The notes: generated from the sequence alone by a model not told the origin. A DNA stretch of 64,000 bases from Dyadobacter diqingensis (GCF_024220585.1 NZ_JAMXKF010000002.1:629392-693391), one strand, 5' to 3'. Counted from the stretch's first letter, positions 45,091 through 55,800 are shown. Program-made: numbers and translations.

Positions 45091-47979
45091 ATGAAACAAA
45101 TTATACAATCTGTCGCAACGACCTGGCGAAAATCCACACGGTTATTGCTGCTCCTCCCGGTTATGTTATTAATGACCGTGACCTGTGTCTTTGCACAAAC
45201 CACCTGGACAGGCGGCGAGAGTTCTGACTGGAATAATGAGGCCAATTGGTCGGCAGGAGTACCGGATAATGACAACGCCGCCATCATTCCTGACGTAACA
45301 AATGATCCTGTTATCCAAAGCGGCGCAGTGGCCTTCGCCAAATCCGTACTTATTCAAACGGGTGGTGCACTGACCATTACCGCAACCGGCAGCCTGACTA
45401 TTAACGGGCAAGCCACATATGAGATACCATTTACATTCAGTACTGGTCTGAACAACCTCGGCACTGTAACCAATAACGGCGAGCTTATTCTGGGCTCGGC
45501 GGGGAGCGTCGGAACTTATGGTATCGTCAACCAGGGAATATTCAATAATAATTCGAATGCGGAAATTCGAATTGATAACGCTGTTGACACCGGACTTTAT
45601 AATGCCGCCGGCACCTTCACCAACGCAGCAGAACTTGTAATCGGAGCTTCGGAAAGTACAGGTCTCCATGGTATCTGGAACGAGGCCACTTTCAGCAACA
45701 ACATTGGCGGGCACATCCACATTGACCGCTCATCGCTTCGCGCCCTGGTGAACCATGCCGACGAATTCAAATCTACACACGCAACCTTCAACAATGCCGC
45801 AGCCATTACCATCGGAGCTGCCGCCAGTGTTGGGACTGTGGGTATCCGTAATGTTGCGACCTTCAATAACAACGCTGGCGGTGATATCAAAATAGATCAG
45901 GGAAGCGATATCGGACTTTACAACAGTTCAGGTACATTTACCAACAAAGCCGCCATCACCATTGGCGCGCTCAGCAGCACCGGTATTCATGGACTGGCAA
46001 ACGAGGGGACCTTTGACAACAGTACCGGTGGAAACATTCAGATCGACCGTTCAAGCGGATCTGCATTATACCACGCAGCCGGAACGTTCAATAATACGTC
46101 AACCCTTGTCATCGGATCGGTAGCCTCTGCCGGAACGACAGGTATAGAAAGCCAGTCGGATTTTAACAACAATGCAGGCGGAAGTATCAGAATAGATCGT
46201 ACCACCGAAGTTGGCCTTTATCATATTTCAGGAACTTTCACCAACGCTGCAAATGTCACAATCGGCGCAAATCAAAGTATTGGCATTTATGGTGTGAGAA
46301 ATACCGGAACATTTAATAACACAACCGGTGCTATCAAGATAAACCGTGCCTCGAATGCAGGATTGTTTCACGCAAATCGCGACACGCCTTCTCCCAATGC
46401 GACCTTTACCAACACGGGGGATATCACGATCGGGGCTATCGGTGCGACCGGGAGTGCAGGTATCGAAAATCAGGCCTTATTCTCCAACAATACGGGCGGG
46501 CATATCCATATTGACAACACAAGCGACATCGCGTTGAAAAACCCGTACGGAACCTTCAACAATGAGGCTGATATTATCATCGGAGCAACAGCCAGCGTCG
46601 GGACTTACGGCCTGGTTAACCGTGCTTCATTTAACAACAACACGGGCGGCCATATCCGTATCGATCGCTCCAATGACACCGGGCTCTATCATGCTGCCGG
46701 AACCTTCACCAATGCCGCCGCGATCACCATCGGGAAGGATAACAATATCGGAATTAATGGTATCTTCAATGAGTCTGTTTTCAACAACAATGCTGGCGGA
46801 GACATTCGCATCGACCGCTCGACCAGTTCTGCGCTACGAAACTTCCAGAATACTTTTACAAATGCAGGAAGCATTACCACGGGAGCTGTGTACTACGCCG
46901 GGGACTACGGAATCCGTAATCAGGCAACTTTCGAAAATAGTATAGGCGGACAGGTCAAGATTGAATGGTCGCATGATGGTATTTATAATCAGATTGGCAC
47001 ATTTAACAACGCAGGTACCGTTAGCATAGGCTCCGCAAATGGTGTCATACTTATGCTTACAAGAAGCGGGGTCGGTAAATTCAACAATAATGCCAATGGG
47101 ATATTAAAAGGTACAGGGACAATCATGCCATCTGCCCTTGTTCTCGTCGGCGGAACGTTGTCGCCCGGTTTTTCACCAGGAAAATTGACTTTCAACGATA
47201 GCCAGAATTTCTCCAACAGCAATATGGACATCGAAGTAAACGGAACCGGCGTAGCAGGTGTGAATTTTGACCAGATTGCGGTAACCGGGACTGCTACCTT
47301 AGGAGGAACACTGACGGTTTCTGTCAACTATACGCCTACAAATCTTGATGAAGTAAACATTGTCAGTGCCACGTTGATATCGGGTTCGTTTTCCGTTGCC
47401 AATCTCCCTCCCGGATGGAAACTTGTTTATGCTTCCAATGCAGTCAAACTGGTTTACGATTCTACGCTGCCCGTAACATTGGTCGCGTTCACTGCCCAAA
47501 AAGCCAATTCCGCTGTAAGTCTGCATTGGCGTACCACCAGTGAAATCAACAATAAAGGATTTCACGTCGAACGGAGCCCAAACGGATTAAACTGGAATGA
47601 AATCGGTTTTGTGGATGGTAACGGTACAGTATCTCAAACGCAGCATTACGTTTTGGAAGATAAAAGTCCAATCGCCGGAATCAACTACTATCGCCTGCGC
47701 CAAACCGATTTTGATGGAAAAACGGAGTATTCTCGAATAATATCTGTTGACTTCGAAGATCCGGCAAGGAACATTACCGTGTGGGCAGACGCTGGCAGAC
47801 AAGCTCACATTCAAACCGAAGACAATATCGAGCAGGTAACAGTTTTTGATCTTTCAGGTCGGATCCTGCTGCTGTCGAAAGCATCAACCCTAAATCTGTC
47901 GATGTTTCCCAATGGACTGCTATTGATCCGCGTTCAAACCAGCCACGGCGTTGTGACCAGAAAGCTGTTGCTGCTGTAA
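45091..47979 (+). CDS. large repetitive secreted T9SS protein
   Basis: A 962-residue surface or secreted protein. The signal peptide (LLLLLPVMLLMTVTCVFAQ) precedes a TTWTGGESSDWNNEANWSAGVPDNDNAAII motif common in autotransporter- or hemagglutinin-like proteins. About 11 repeats of roughly 45-52 residues then run over about residues 125-670, each with [GA]TF[TN]NAAxxxIGA and NNxGGHIxIDRS. A beta-structured region and a T9SS C-terminal domain follow (WRTTSEINNKGFHVERSPNG; ITVWADAGRQAHIQTEDNIEQVTVFDLSGRIL; ending VVTRKLLLL). The repeats are predicted beta-helix-like, so the protein probably forms an elongated surface fibre or adhesin. Ligand unknown. Confidence 0.87.
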   Translation: MKQIIQSVATTWRKSTRLLLLLPVMLLMTVTCVFAQTTWTGGESSDWNNEANWSAGVPDNDNAAIIPDVTNDPVIQSGAVAFAKSVLIQTGGALTITATGSLTINGQATYEIPFTFSTGLNNLGTVTNNGELILGSAGSVGTYGIVNQGIFNNNSNAEIRIDNAVDTGLYNAAGTFTNAAELVIGASESTGLHGIWNEATFSNNIGGHIHIDRSSLRALVNHADEFKSTHATFNNAAAITIGAAASVGTVGIRNVATFNNNAGGDIKIDQGSDIGLYNSSGTFTNKAAITIGALSSTGIHGLANEGTFDNSTGGNIQIDRSSGSALYHAAGTFNNTSTLVIGSVASAGTTGIESQSDFNNNAGGSIRIDRTTEVGLYHISGTFTNAANVTIGANQSIGIYGVRNTGTFNNTTGAIKINRASNAGLFHANRDTPSPNATFTNTGDITIGAIGATGSAGIENQALFSNNTGGHIHIDNTSDIALKNPYGTFNNEADIIIGATASVGTYGLVNRASFNNNTGGHIRIDRSNDTGLYHAAGTFTNAAAITIGKDNNIGINGIFNESVFNNNAGGDIRIDRSTSSALRNFQNTFTNAGSITTGAVYYAGDYGIRNQATFENSIGGQVKIEWSHDGIYNQIGTFNNAGTVSIGSANGVILMLTRSGVGKFNNNANGILKGTGTIMPSALVLVGGTLSPGFSPGKLTFNDSQNFSNSNMDIEVNGTGVAGVNFDQIAVTGTATLGGTLTVSVNYTPTNLDEVNIVSATLISGSFSVANLPPGWKLVYASNAVKLVYDSTLPVTLVAFTAQKANSAVSLHWRTTSEINNKGFHVERSPNGLNWNEIGFVDGNGTVSQTQHYVLEDKSPIAGINYYRLRQTDFDGKTEYSRIISVDFEDPARNITVWADAGRQAHIQTEDNIEQVTVFDLSGRILLLSKASTLNLSMFPNGLLLIRVQTSHGVVTRKLLLL
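45460..47080 (+). repeat. tandem ~150-bp coding repeats
   Basis: About 11 units (the last partial) within the T9SS protein gene encode the repeat described there. Several have the conserved core [GA]TF[TN]N..(8-10).IG and end with IRIDR or HIHID. Units differ in sequence, so they are degenerate rather than a recent expansion. Confidence 0.8.
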
Positions 47980-48005
47980 TTCTCAACGTTTTTATTATAG
48001 AGTTT

Positions 48006-48054
48006 TTAACTAAAATATCCTGCCGGAAATGGTTCCGGCAGGATATTTAGTTAA
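48006..48054. terminator. strong convergent terminator
   Basis: TTAACTAAAATATCCTGCCGGAA-type arms (48006-48028) pair with TTCCGGCAGGATATTTAGTTAA (48033-48054), about 22 bp with one bulged A and a 4-nt loop. It lies between the T9SS gene and the convergent rhodanese gene. Confidence 0.85.
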
Positions 48055-48110
48055 GGAGATAAAAAGTTATACCGGACAAAGCGTTTCCGGGAGGTTATCA
48101 TAAATCCAAA

Positions 48111-48536
48111 TCACGGTTTCGGCGAAACCGACGCCGTTCCCTGAGCCTTTGTACCCGTCTCAACTGCCTTTCCTTCATGCTTCCAGCCCAGAATTCCGCC
48201 TTCCAGATTGACTACATTTTTAAATCCCTGCCCGGACAAGAAATCGGCTGCGGCGCTGCTTCTTTTGCCACTGCGGCAATAAACATAAACCGGCTTGTCT
48301 TTATCCAGATGCTGGGTATGTTTTTCAAATTCTGCCTTATCCTCCCAATTCGCGAGGGTCGAGCCTTTGATATGTGCCTCTTCATACTCGGCCGGACGTC
48401 GCACATCTAAAAGCTGGATTCCTTTTTGCTTAATAGCCTTGTCAAACTCCTCCGCTTTAACATTGGATTTGCTCTGGGCAAAAACACTGACCGATACAGC
48501 CAACAATAATGCAATACTTAAAAACACTGCTTTCAT
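48111..48536 (-). CDS. secreted single-domain rhodanese-like sulfurtransferase
   Basis: A protein of about 141 residues. The signal peptide (MKAVFLSIALLLAVSVSVFAQ) indicates a periplasmic location. One rhodanese domain (about 30-125) contains QLLDVRRPAEYEEAHIKGS and the active-site loop VYVYCRSGKRSSAAADFL with Cys87. It can carry a persulfide and transfer sulfur from donors such as thiosulfate. It is the last gene of the SusC-SusD-membrane protein operon and lies 4 nt past the stop of the DoxX-like A gene. ATG 48536 is chosen because the upstream start (48566) overlaps that gene. Confidence 0.9.
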   Translation of the reverse strand: MKAVFLSIALLLAVSVSVFAQSKSNVKAEEFDKAIKQKGIQLLDVRRPAEYEEAHIKGSTLANWEDKAEFEKHTQHLDKDKPVYVYCRSGKRSSAAADFLSGQGFKNVVNLEGGILGWKHEGKAVETGTKAQGTASVSPKP

Positions 48537-48540
48537 AATT

Positions 48541-50025
48541 TTAAAATTTAGATTGAATGGTTTCACTGTAATAATCCCTTCTGCGCTTTTTCAGGGCATA
48601 ATCTTTACTGACCCTGTCGAGCACCACATAAATGGAATCTTTTCTGTCATCGATTCCTGAAATGATAATTCTGTCTTTGGAAGGCCTTTGATAATGCCAG
48701 GTCAACGGAGCTATGCTATCCGTTTTTGCTGCGGTTTTCGAATCGCTCTTTTTCGCCCTGGAACCCGATTCTTCTTCATTTTTTACACGGTTTTTATCTT
48801 GCAGAAAAAGGATGTTTTTGGAAGTATCCGCGTCATAGTAAAAGAACCTGCGTCCTCCGCCAATGCCGGCGAGTTCATAACTCCGGTCGACGTCTTTGGT
48901 TTGCGGCGTGCCGTTTGCCAGCGAAATACTGACCGGGCGGTTTACCTCATAAATCAGTGTAGAGAATTTTTCGAAGATCACACGCTGCCAGCGAACGGTG
49001 TCGAGTGGTGTGTAAGGCAGTATTTTATTATTGATCTTAAACTCAGTCACATTGTACAAGCCGGCCGCACCTGCCAGCCCGGGGGTTTTAGGCTCTTTCA
49101 GTCTGCCCTGATTGTAGTGCATGTCATAGCGTATCCAGCCATAAACAAAAACAAACCCGAAAACAACGGCATATTTAAGGCCGGCAAGACTGTAAGTCAC
49201 CCAGTTTAATCTGTAAACCGGTACATATTCTACGGGATTGACATCTTGTTCCTTGATCAATAATTTCCACACATAGGGAATTTCATGAGCGAGCACAAAC
49301 GCCGAAAGCAGCGAAAAATAGGCGCTATACACATGCACGCCGCCGTCATACGCATGGTTCGCATGGGCGATGTTGTACAAAACGCCAAGATTAATAACGG
49401 CTCCCAAAACCGACGTTGCTCTGAAAAACATCAGTGCACCAGCGAACACCTCGATAAATCCAAGGAATATTTCGTACCAGATGACAACACCAACCGATTG
49501 CCAGTAAATCTTATAAGCCGTGTATTCGCCGATGGTCGCTTCCAGATTGCCGATCGATGGAAAAGGCATTTGCATCGGGAACAATTTCAAAAATCCAAAT
49601 GCGATGATTCCTATGCCGATACGATACCTGGCCAGGGTTCTGATCCAGTAATAAAGTTCGTTGTATTCCTTCCGCTCCTTTTTACGAATTGCAAATGTCC
49701 ATACGGCAGCCCCGACAAACGCAATGAGCAATGCAACTCCCCAGTTTGCGTAGCTGAACAATCCCCAGCGCCCGCTTTCTCCGGGAATTTTTACAAAATC
49801 GACACGATATCCCGTTAACGTTGAGAAAAACTCAAACAGGGATTTTACCGTAAAAAGTTTTGTATACCACTCGACAGTCAGCGGTACGATAAGAATCGCA
49901 AAAAACAGGAATGCTACACGGAATAGTACTCTTTCCCAGGGTGCCCAAAGCGGAAGCACCGGTTTTACTTCCTCCGCTTTTTTCCGCTGTTTGCGCAACG
50001 GCTGACTTATTTGAATTTCAGACAT
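48541..50025 (-). CDS. DoxX-like polytopic membrane protein, paralogue A
   Basis: A 494-residue protein with about seven membrane helices in residues 30-320. The C-terminal soluble part (about 330-494) is beta-rich, with FYYDADTSKNILFLQDKNR and IIISGIDDRKDSIYVVLDRVSKDY. The core carries the family motif ELYYWIRTLARYRIGIGIIAFGFLKLFPMQMPFPS and, later, a DoxX-like Glu-Gly segment (FLGFIEVFAGALMFFRATSVLGA). No enzymatic motif or haem ligand is evident. It is a paralogue of the genes at 50047-51369, 61234-62559 and 62562-63950, closest to the last. It is adjacent to a rhodanese and a SusC/SusD pair. DoxX/DoxD relatives include subunits of thiosulfate:quinone oxidoreductase, so a sulfur role is inferred. 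Confidence 0.75.
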   Translation of the reverse strand: MSEIQISQPLRKQRKKAEEVKPVLPLWAPWERVLFRVAFLFFAILIVPLTVEWYTKLFTVKSLFEFFSTLTGYRVDFVKIPGESGRWGLFSYANWGVALLIAFVGAAVWTFAIRKKERKEYNELYYWIRTLARYRIGIGIIAFGFLKLFPMQMPFPSIGNLEATIGEYTAYKIYWQSVGVVIWYEIFLGFIEVFAGALMFFRATSVLGAVINLGVLYNIAHANHAYDGGVHVYSAYFSLLSAFVLAHEIPYVWKLLIKEQDVNPVEYVPVYRLNWVTYSLAGLKYAVVFGFVFVYGWIRYDMHYNQGRLKEPKTPGLAGAAGLYNVTEFKINNKILPYTPLDTVRWQRVIFEKFSTLIYEVNRPVSISLANGTPQTKDVDRSYELAGIGGGRRFFYYDADTSKNILFLQDKNRVKNEEESGSRAKKSDSKTAAKTDSIAPLTWHYQRPSKDRIIISGIDDRKDSIYVVLDRVSKDYALKKRRRDYYSETIQSKF

Positions 50026-50046
50026 AACGGTGCCTTTTTTAATGTA

Positions 50047-51369
50047 TCAGTTGATTTTTATCGGTTTTCTACGGCCTTCTTTCAGCAGGTATTTTTTGTC
50101 CACCTTCGTCAGTACAATACGTACCGAATCCTTGTCTGCATCAGTCCCTGAAAGGATGATGGTTGAAACATCAGGCCGTGCGTAATGGAAGTGCAGTTTC
50201 TCCGTCTTATCGTTTTTACCAAACAATTCGATTTGTTTTGAAACCGTGTCAGCCTGATAAGCATAGAAATGTCTTCCGGCGTTTCCGGCAGACTCGTAGT
50301 TTCTTTCCAAAGCATAATCCACGGTGGTACCTGAAAAATCAATTTTTGCAGAACGGTTCGTCCTGATGCTGATCGTGTTCCATTTTTCAAAAACCACATT
50401 ATTCCACCGCAGCGAATCCGTAAGTGAATAAGGAATTTCACGGTTATTGATCCGGAATTCCGATACATTGTAAAAACCATAAGCATTGCTTAAACCAGCC
50501 TCCGTGGGAAATGGCCAGTTGTCTGCCAAACCGGCATAGGTTTTCACTCCGTAAAAAAGAAAAAACAGTGCAACCGAGGATTTCAAAACGATTCGGAACG
50601 TTCTGAGCCAGTTTTGGACAATAACAGGTTTAAAGCCCGCGGCTCGTGTTAATTGCCTTTTTACAAAAACGCTGTATAACCTCGGCAAATCGTAAGCCAG
50701 CAGGAACAGCGCAATACTCAGCAAATAAGCACTATACACATGCTCACCGATTTCGTATGCAAAGTTGGCGATCACAATATTGGTCAGTACAAAAATGATG
50801 ACTGACGCCCCGATCGTAGCCGTCCTCCGGAACAGCAGCAACACCGCGCCGATGATTTCAATCAGTCCGATCGATTGCTCGTAAAAAGCAGAACCGATAC
50901 CGGTGCTCAGCGCGTAAATTTTCCAGGGCAGATAATCGCCGTAACTGGTATGTAAATCACTCAGTGTCGGTTCCGGCAGTTGCAGTTTGAACAATTTCAA
51001 TACCCCATAACCAATAATACCCACGGCCAAGCGGTACCTCAGCAATACGCGGAGCCAGTAATACAACTGATTATAGTCCGTGCTTTTTTTGTCTGCGATA
51101 CTCCATACCGCGCTGCCGGCGATTGCGATAATGAGGATAACAAGCCAGTTGACAAAACTTTCAATTCCCCAGATACTTCCGGGAGAAATGAACGAGGGCA
51201 TGTAAGTCGTCAGCCGGAACAGCTCCTGAAAATGAGGAGCCAGCCAATTGATACTTACAACCGTTTTATAATATTTCCAGTCAAGCGGAAACGCCTGGAT
51301 GAAAAAGTAGATCAGAGCGGTACGAAACAGGATCTTTTCGTATCCTTTCCATGCTTGTGTTGTTTTCAT
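50047..51369 (-). CDS. DoxX-like polytopic membrane protein, paralogue B
   Basis: About 440 residues, same family as paralogue A. The core is QLYYWLRVLLRYRLAVGIIGYGVLKLFKLQLPEPT, with IGLIEIIGAVLLLFRRTATIGA later. The C-terminal domain contains AYGFYNVSEFRINNREIPYS, LRWNNVVFEKWNTISIRTNRSAKIDF and HFHYARPDVSTIILSGTDADKDSVRIVL. It differs from A by a shorter N terminus and more closely matches the 61234-62559 gene. It follows the SusD gene and precedes gene A (21-nt gap). Start at 51369 is preferred; 51384 is also open but directly abuts a hairpin. Confidence 0.75.
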   Translation of the reverse strand: MKTTQAWKGYEKILFRTALIYFFIQAFPLDWKYYKTVVSINWLAPHFQELFRLTTYMPSFISPGSIWGIESFVNWLVILIIAIAGSAVWSIADKKSTDYNQLYYWLRVLLRYRLAVGIIGYGVLKLFKLQLPEPTLSDLHTSYGDYLPWKIYALSTGIGSAFYEQSIGLIEIIGAVLLLFRRTATIGASVIIFVLTNIVIANFAYEIGEHVYSAYLLSIALFLLAYDLPRLYSVFVKRQLTRAAGFKPVIVQNWLRTFRIVLKSSVALFFLFYGVKTYAGLADNWPFPTEAGLSNAYGFYNVSEFRINNREIPYSLTDSLRWNNVVFEKWNTISIRTNRSAKIDFSGTTVDYALERNYESAGNAGRHFYAYQADTVSKQIELFGKNDKTEKLHFHYARPDVSTIILSGTDADKDSVRIVLTKVDKKYLLKEGRRKPIKIN

Positions 51370-51385
51370 AAAATCGATGGCCATC

Positions 51386-51428
51386 GACGGGCGCTGCCCG
51401 TCTGTGAAATACCAAGCCTTTCAGGCTT
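51386..51428 (-). repeat. REP-like tandem hairpins between SusD and the membrane-protein gene
   Basis: Two perfect small hairpins are adjacent: GACGGGC (51386-51392) with GCCCGTC (51396-51402), and AAGCCT (51414-51419) with AGGCTT (51423-51428), each with a 3-nt loop. They sit in the 55-nt gap between the SusD stop and the downstream start. The layout resembles REP/BIME elements and could stabilise the upstream mRNA or act as an attenuator. Confidence 0.6.
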
Positions 51429-51439
51429 ATGATGTCTGC

Positions 51440-52804
51440 TTAATATCCGTCGTTCTGAATAAGGTCTTTGTCCGCAGCCAGGTCGTTGAAGGGGATTGGA
51501 AAAATCCATTTCTTCGCGTCCGAAACACCCAGCACAACACCCGCCCTGCCTGTCCTGACCAGGTCAAACCAGCGGTGTGGTTCCAACGCAAATTCGGCTC
51601 TCCGTTCATCTTCGATTGCTTTTTCAATCAAAGTTTTATCAGAGGAAGTAAAAGCAGCCACCTTGGCTCTTGCCTTTACTGCATTCAGATCAGAAAGCGC
51701 ACCTGTCAAATCCGGGCTTGCTTTTTTGGTTCTCGCCTCGGCTCTGATCAGGTATTGTTCGGCAATCCGGAAAAGGTATGTCGGGTTATCTCCCGTCGAA
51801 CGCCAGTAAAGAAGCTGTACGAAGTAATTGAGGATTGCCGGGGTTGAAATATTTTTGATCAGAGCTTTTCTCTCACCACCCGTCGCAGGATCCTGCAAAA
51901 GATTAAAAAGTGACGGTGCAGGGCAAAACTGGTTTCTGTAACCATCGCTCGACCAGGCACCATAATGAGAACTCTTGTCTGCCGTACTGTAAGCAAGCTC
52001 AAAAACAGATTCTTTCGAATTTTTACTGCTGATAATTGAAGACCAGCTCACCAGTTCGTAATTGGTATCCGAGATCAGCCTGGAAGCGTATTCCTCCGCT
52101 TTCTCATATTCTCCCAAATACAAATGCACCCTGGCTTTAAAGGCGAAAACTGTTTTTTGCGTGATTCGGTTACGGTCTGTCGTTGCACTGAGCAAGCCCT
52201 CCGCTTTGGTCAGATCTTCCAGCACCTGGCGGTAAACCTGCTCTTTTGAACTTTGCTTAACACCGTCAAAATCATTGGGAGCCGTTGTTGGTTTTAACAC
52301 CACCGGCACATTGCCCCAGGCTCTGGCAAGATCAAAATAAGCCAGCGAGCGAAGCACATAAGCCTCACCGGTAAACTGCTTTCTCTGGGCTTCGGTTATC
52401 GATTTGCTTTCAAGCTTTTCAACTTTATCAATCACATTGTTCGCGCCGTTCACTACCGTATAGATCGTATACCATACGTTGTTTAACAGTGTGTTATCAG
52501 AGCGGTAGGTATGGGTGATGAAGGTCGCATAATAGTTCAGGGTACCCACCCACAGGTTATCCCCGCCTGCCAGATAAGCGGCTGCCTGATAGCCGTCACC
52601 GCCATAATAATTACCACTTTGAAGTTTATCATACACGCCCAGCAGCGCTGTTTCTGCCGTGGCACCATCAACGATCACAGACTTGTCGGAAATAGACTGC
52701 TGCGGCTCAACATCCAGAAAATACGATTCGCAGGACGAGGTCAGGAAACCGGCAACAAGCAGAAGGGCAACGTTATATCGGATATGAAATGTAAGTTTTC
52801 TCAT
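51440..52804 (-). CDS. SusD/RagB-family outer-membrane lipoprotein (second module)
   Basis: A 454-residue SusD homologue, on the short side. The lipoprotein signal MRKLTFHIRYNVALLLVAGFLTSSCESYF places the anchoring Cys near 25. Other segments are FTGEAYVLRSLAYFDLARAWGNVPVV and YLIRAEARTKKASPDLTGALSDLNAVKARA, then EDERRAEFALEPHRWFDLVRTGRA. It is 17 nt downstream of the SusC gene and ends before the DoxX-like genes. The ligand is unknown; the context points to a sulfur-containing compound (inference). Confidence 0.93.
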   Translation of the reverse strand: MRKLTFHIRYNVALLLVAGFLTSSCESYFLDVEPQQSISDKSVIVDGATAETALLGVYDKLQSGNYYGGDGYQAAAYLAGGDNLWVGTLNYYATFITHTYRSDNTLLNNVWYTIYTVVNGANNVIDKVEKLESKSITEAQRKQFTGEAYVLRSLAYFDLARAWGNVPVVLKPTTAPNDFDGVKQSSKEQVYRQVLEDLTKAEGLLSATTDRNRITQKTVFAFKARVHLYLGEYEKAEEYASRLISDTNYELVSWSSIISSKNSKESVFELAYSTADKSSHYGAWSSDGYRNQFCPAPSLFNLLQDPATGGERKALIKNISTPAILNYFVQLLYWRSTGDNPTYLFRIAEQYLIRAEARTKKASPDLTGALSDLNAVKARAKVAAFTSSDKTLIEKAIEDERRAEFALEPHRWFDLVRTGRAGVVLGVSDAKKWIFPIPFNDLAADKDLIQNDGY

Positions 52805-52821
52805 AAAATGTCAAACAGGAA

Positions 52822-55800
52822 TTAGAAAGTAAGATTGATACCAAACTCGATGGTGCGCGGATGTGGCGGCATGGAAAAATCAAGCCCCTGAACGGTCGCA
52901 TTGGCGATGTCCTGTGCAGTATTCACCTCCGGATCGGCCCCGGAATATTTGGTAATCGTGAGCAGGTTTGTCGCGTTAACATACACCTTGGCGTTATCAA
53001 TTCGAATTTTGGAAAGCCATTTTTTCGGCAGCGAATATCCCAGATAAGCACTTCTCAGACGGATAAACGATCCGTCTTCCATAAAGCGGCTGCTTTCGAA
53101 ATTGTGGTTGTAGCTACCATCTTCGTTAGGCAAAATCGTCACGCGCGGGATATCCGTGATATCACCCGGTTTCTGCCATCTGTCCATCATGCTTTCCAGC
53201 ATCGACCAGGACGTTCCCCTTGATCCGGCATGCTCCTGGAAGTAGCGGTTCATGTTGAATACTTTGTTACCCTGAGAGAAGTAAAAGTTGACAGAGAAAT
53301 CAAAGTTTTTATACCGTACCGTATTTCTCAGACCTCCGTAATAAGCCGGCCAGGCATTTCCTACGATCTGGCGGTCGGCCGTGGTGATTTTTCCATCTTT
53401 GGTACGCGAGTCGTCATAAACTGCGTTTCCCGTTTGCGGATCTACATAAAGCTGTTTGTACAACCAGAAAGAATACATCGGCGAACCCTGTTCAAGCCGC
53501 ACCCAGTCGCGGTTGTATTGGGTAAAGGAAATCGGCAGCTTTTCAATGGTATTGATGTTATGGGCCACGTTAAAGCTGGTCGTCCACTCCCAGTTTTTAT
53601 TGGAAATATTCGTAGAACTGATCTGAAATTCAAACCCTTTATTACTCATCTCTCCTAAGTTCTGGTACGAAGAAGAAAACCCGGTTTTTGCCGGCGTAGG
53701 CACCGATAACAACAGATCCGTGGTATACTTGTTGTATACATCAAACTCAAATTTCAGACGGTTATTGGCAATGCCGCCTTCCAGCCCTATGTTCCATTGG
53801 CGGGTTGTTTCCCATTTCAGGTTCTCATTTCCCAGCTGCGCAGGCGCAACACCCGGCCGATCCAGATAGTTATTTCCACCCGACCAAAGGCCCAGAGAAG
53901 CGAAGTCAGGAATACTCTGATTTCCCGTCCAGCCTATGCTTGCCTTCACTTTCAGGTCATTCAAAAATGTCAGGTTATCCTTTACAAAATCCTCCTGCCC
54001 GATTCTCCACGAGGCTCCGGCCGACGGGAAAGTTCCCCAGCGATATTTTGCTCCAAAGCGCGAGGAAGCATCCGAACGCACATTAACGTCAAAGCTGTAT
54101 TTATTGTCAAAACTGTAATTTGCCCCTCCGAAATACGACATCAGACCCGAATTGGTTACGCCGGTGTTAGAGCCTGTCGTGATAGCAGCTGCGGAAATGG
54201 TTGTGAACTGTGTGCTCGGGAAGTTCGTACCCGTTATGGTTGACCGCTGAAACTGGTTTTTCTGTAACGTGTTTCCTAAAAAAACAGACAGGAAATGACG
54301 CTCGCCAAGTGGTGCGGTATAATTCAAAAGCTGTTCCGCAATCCAGGTACGATCCAGCGTCGTAGCATCGGTTGCACTTCCGTTGGTGGCCTTGCCTTCC
54401 GTTAAATTGGCATTGTAATAAACGGCTTCGTTGTAAAAATTGTCGTCAAGGCTCCATGAACTTTTGAAGGTCAGGTCATTGGTGATATTCCACTTAAAAT
54501 AACCGTTCGCGATCAGGTGTTTGCCATAAGCATGGTTGTTACTGTTTTCAAACAACACATACGGGTTATTGAATCTTTCACTTTTATTGTATGATCCGTC
54601 GGCAGCATAAATCGGTGTTAAAGTCGGCGTATGCAAACCTGTATTTAAAATTCCTCCCGTGTCACCTGTCCGCGCAAGCTGGCGCTTGGTGGCGCTATAC
54701 GACGTGCTGATACCGATCTGAACCTTGCTGTTAATGTTATGGTCTACATTAACCCGGAAACCAAGCCGCTGAAAATCCTGAAGTTTCAAAATGGAATTCT
54801 GATTGGTAACCTCTCCACCCAGATAAAACTGGGTTTTGTCATTTCCTCCCGTCACCGACAAATTGTTTGATTGTTGGATGGCGGTACGAAAAACAAGGTT
54901 CAAACGGTCATATGTACCCTGGTCGGCTGGATTGCCCTGCCCTCCTTCACTAACCGGACGAAAAGGCCGCGTTGCTGCGGGGTTCCCGTCATTGATCCAC
55001 TGTTCGTTCATAATCTCGGCATGCTGCGGACCAGTCGTCAAATCCCATAATTTCGGTGCTTTGGCAATACCAAGTGAAGTGTTAAACGAAACCTTGGTTT
55101 TACCCCCTTTTGCACCACGTTTGGTGGTGATCAGAATAACTCCGTTTGCGCCACGCGCACCGTAAATCGCCGTCGCATTCGCGTCTTTGAGCACTTCAAT
55201 ATTCTCGATATCAGATGGGTTAATGTCGGCCAGCGGGTTGGTCGTCTGCCCACCGGTTCTTACACCCTGCAACGACTGACTATTGATAAAAACTCCGTCA
55301 ATAACATAAAGCGGGTCGTTTCCTGCGTTGATCGACGTAGCGCCGCGAAGCCTTACCAGCACACTTCCGCCTTCCACGCCTGAATTTGAAGAGATCTGAA
55401 GTCCCGGTGTAAGTCCCTGAATTTTTTCGCTGAAACTGACACCGTGCTGGTTTGTAATCTCAGCCGCTTTGATATTCGAAATCGCGCCGGTTGCGGCACC
55501 TTTTTTTAATTGCGTATAACCAACCACCACAATTTCATTCAGCTGTTTTTCAGAGGATTCCAGCTGCACTTCAAAGAACTTGCGGTTGCCCAACGGAATT
55601 TCCTGGGTTTGAAACCCGACAAAAGAAAAAACGAGAATCGCGTTGTCGCCCAGCGTAGCTTCGGGCACATCCAGCTGAAAACCGCCCTCAATATTCGTAG
55701 AAGTTCCCGTGTTTGTACCTTTCAAAACGATATTGACACCCGGAATGCCCTCTCCCTTATCGTCCGTAATTTTCCCGGTAATTTTCCGCAAAGGCTGATC

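Noticed and set aside
45169-45720. 183-residue minus-strand ORF over the repetitive T9SS gene
   Set aside because: Antisense shadow of a signal-peptide-bearing gene; no family character.
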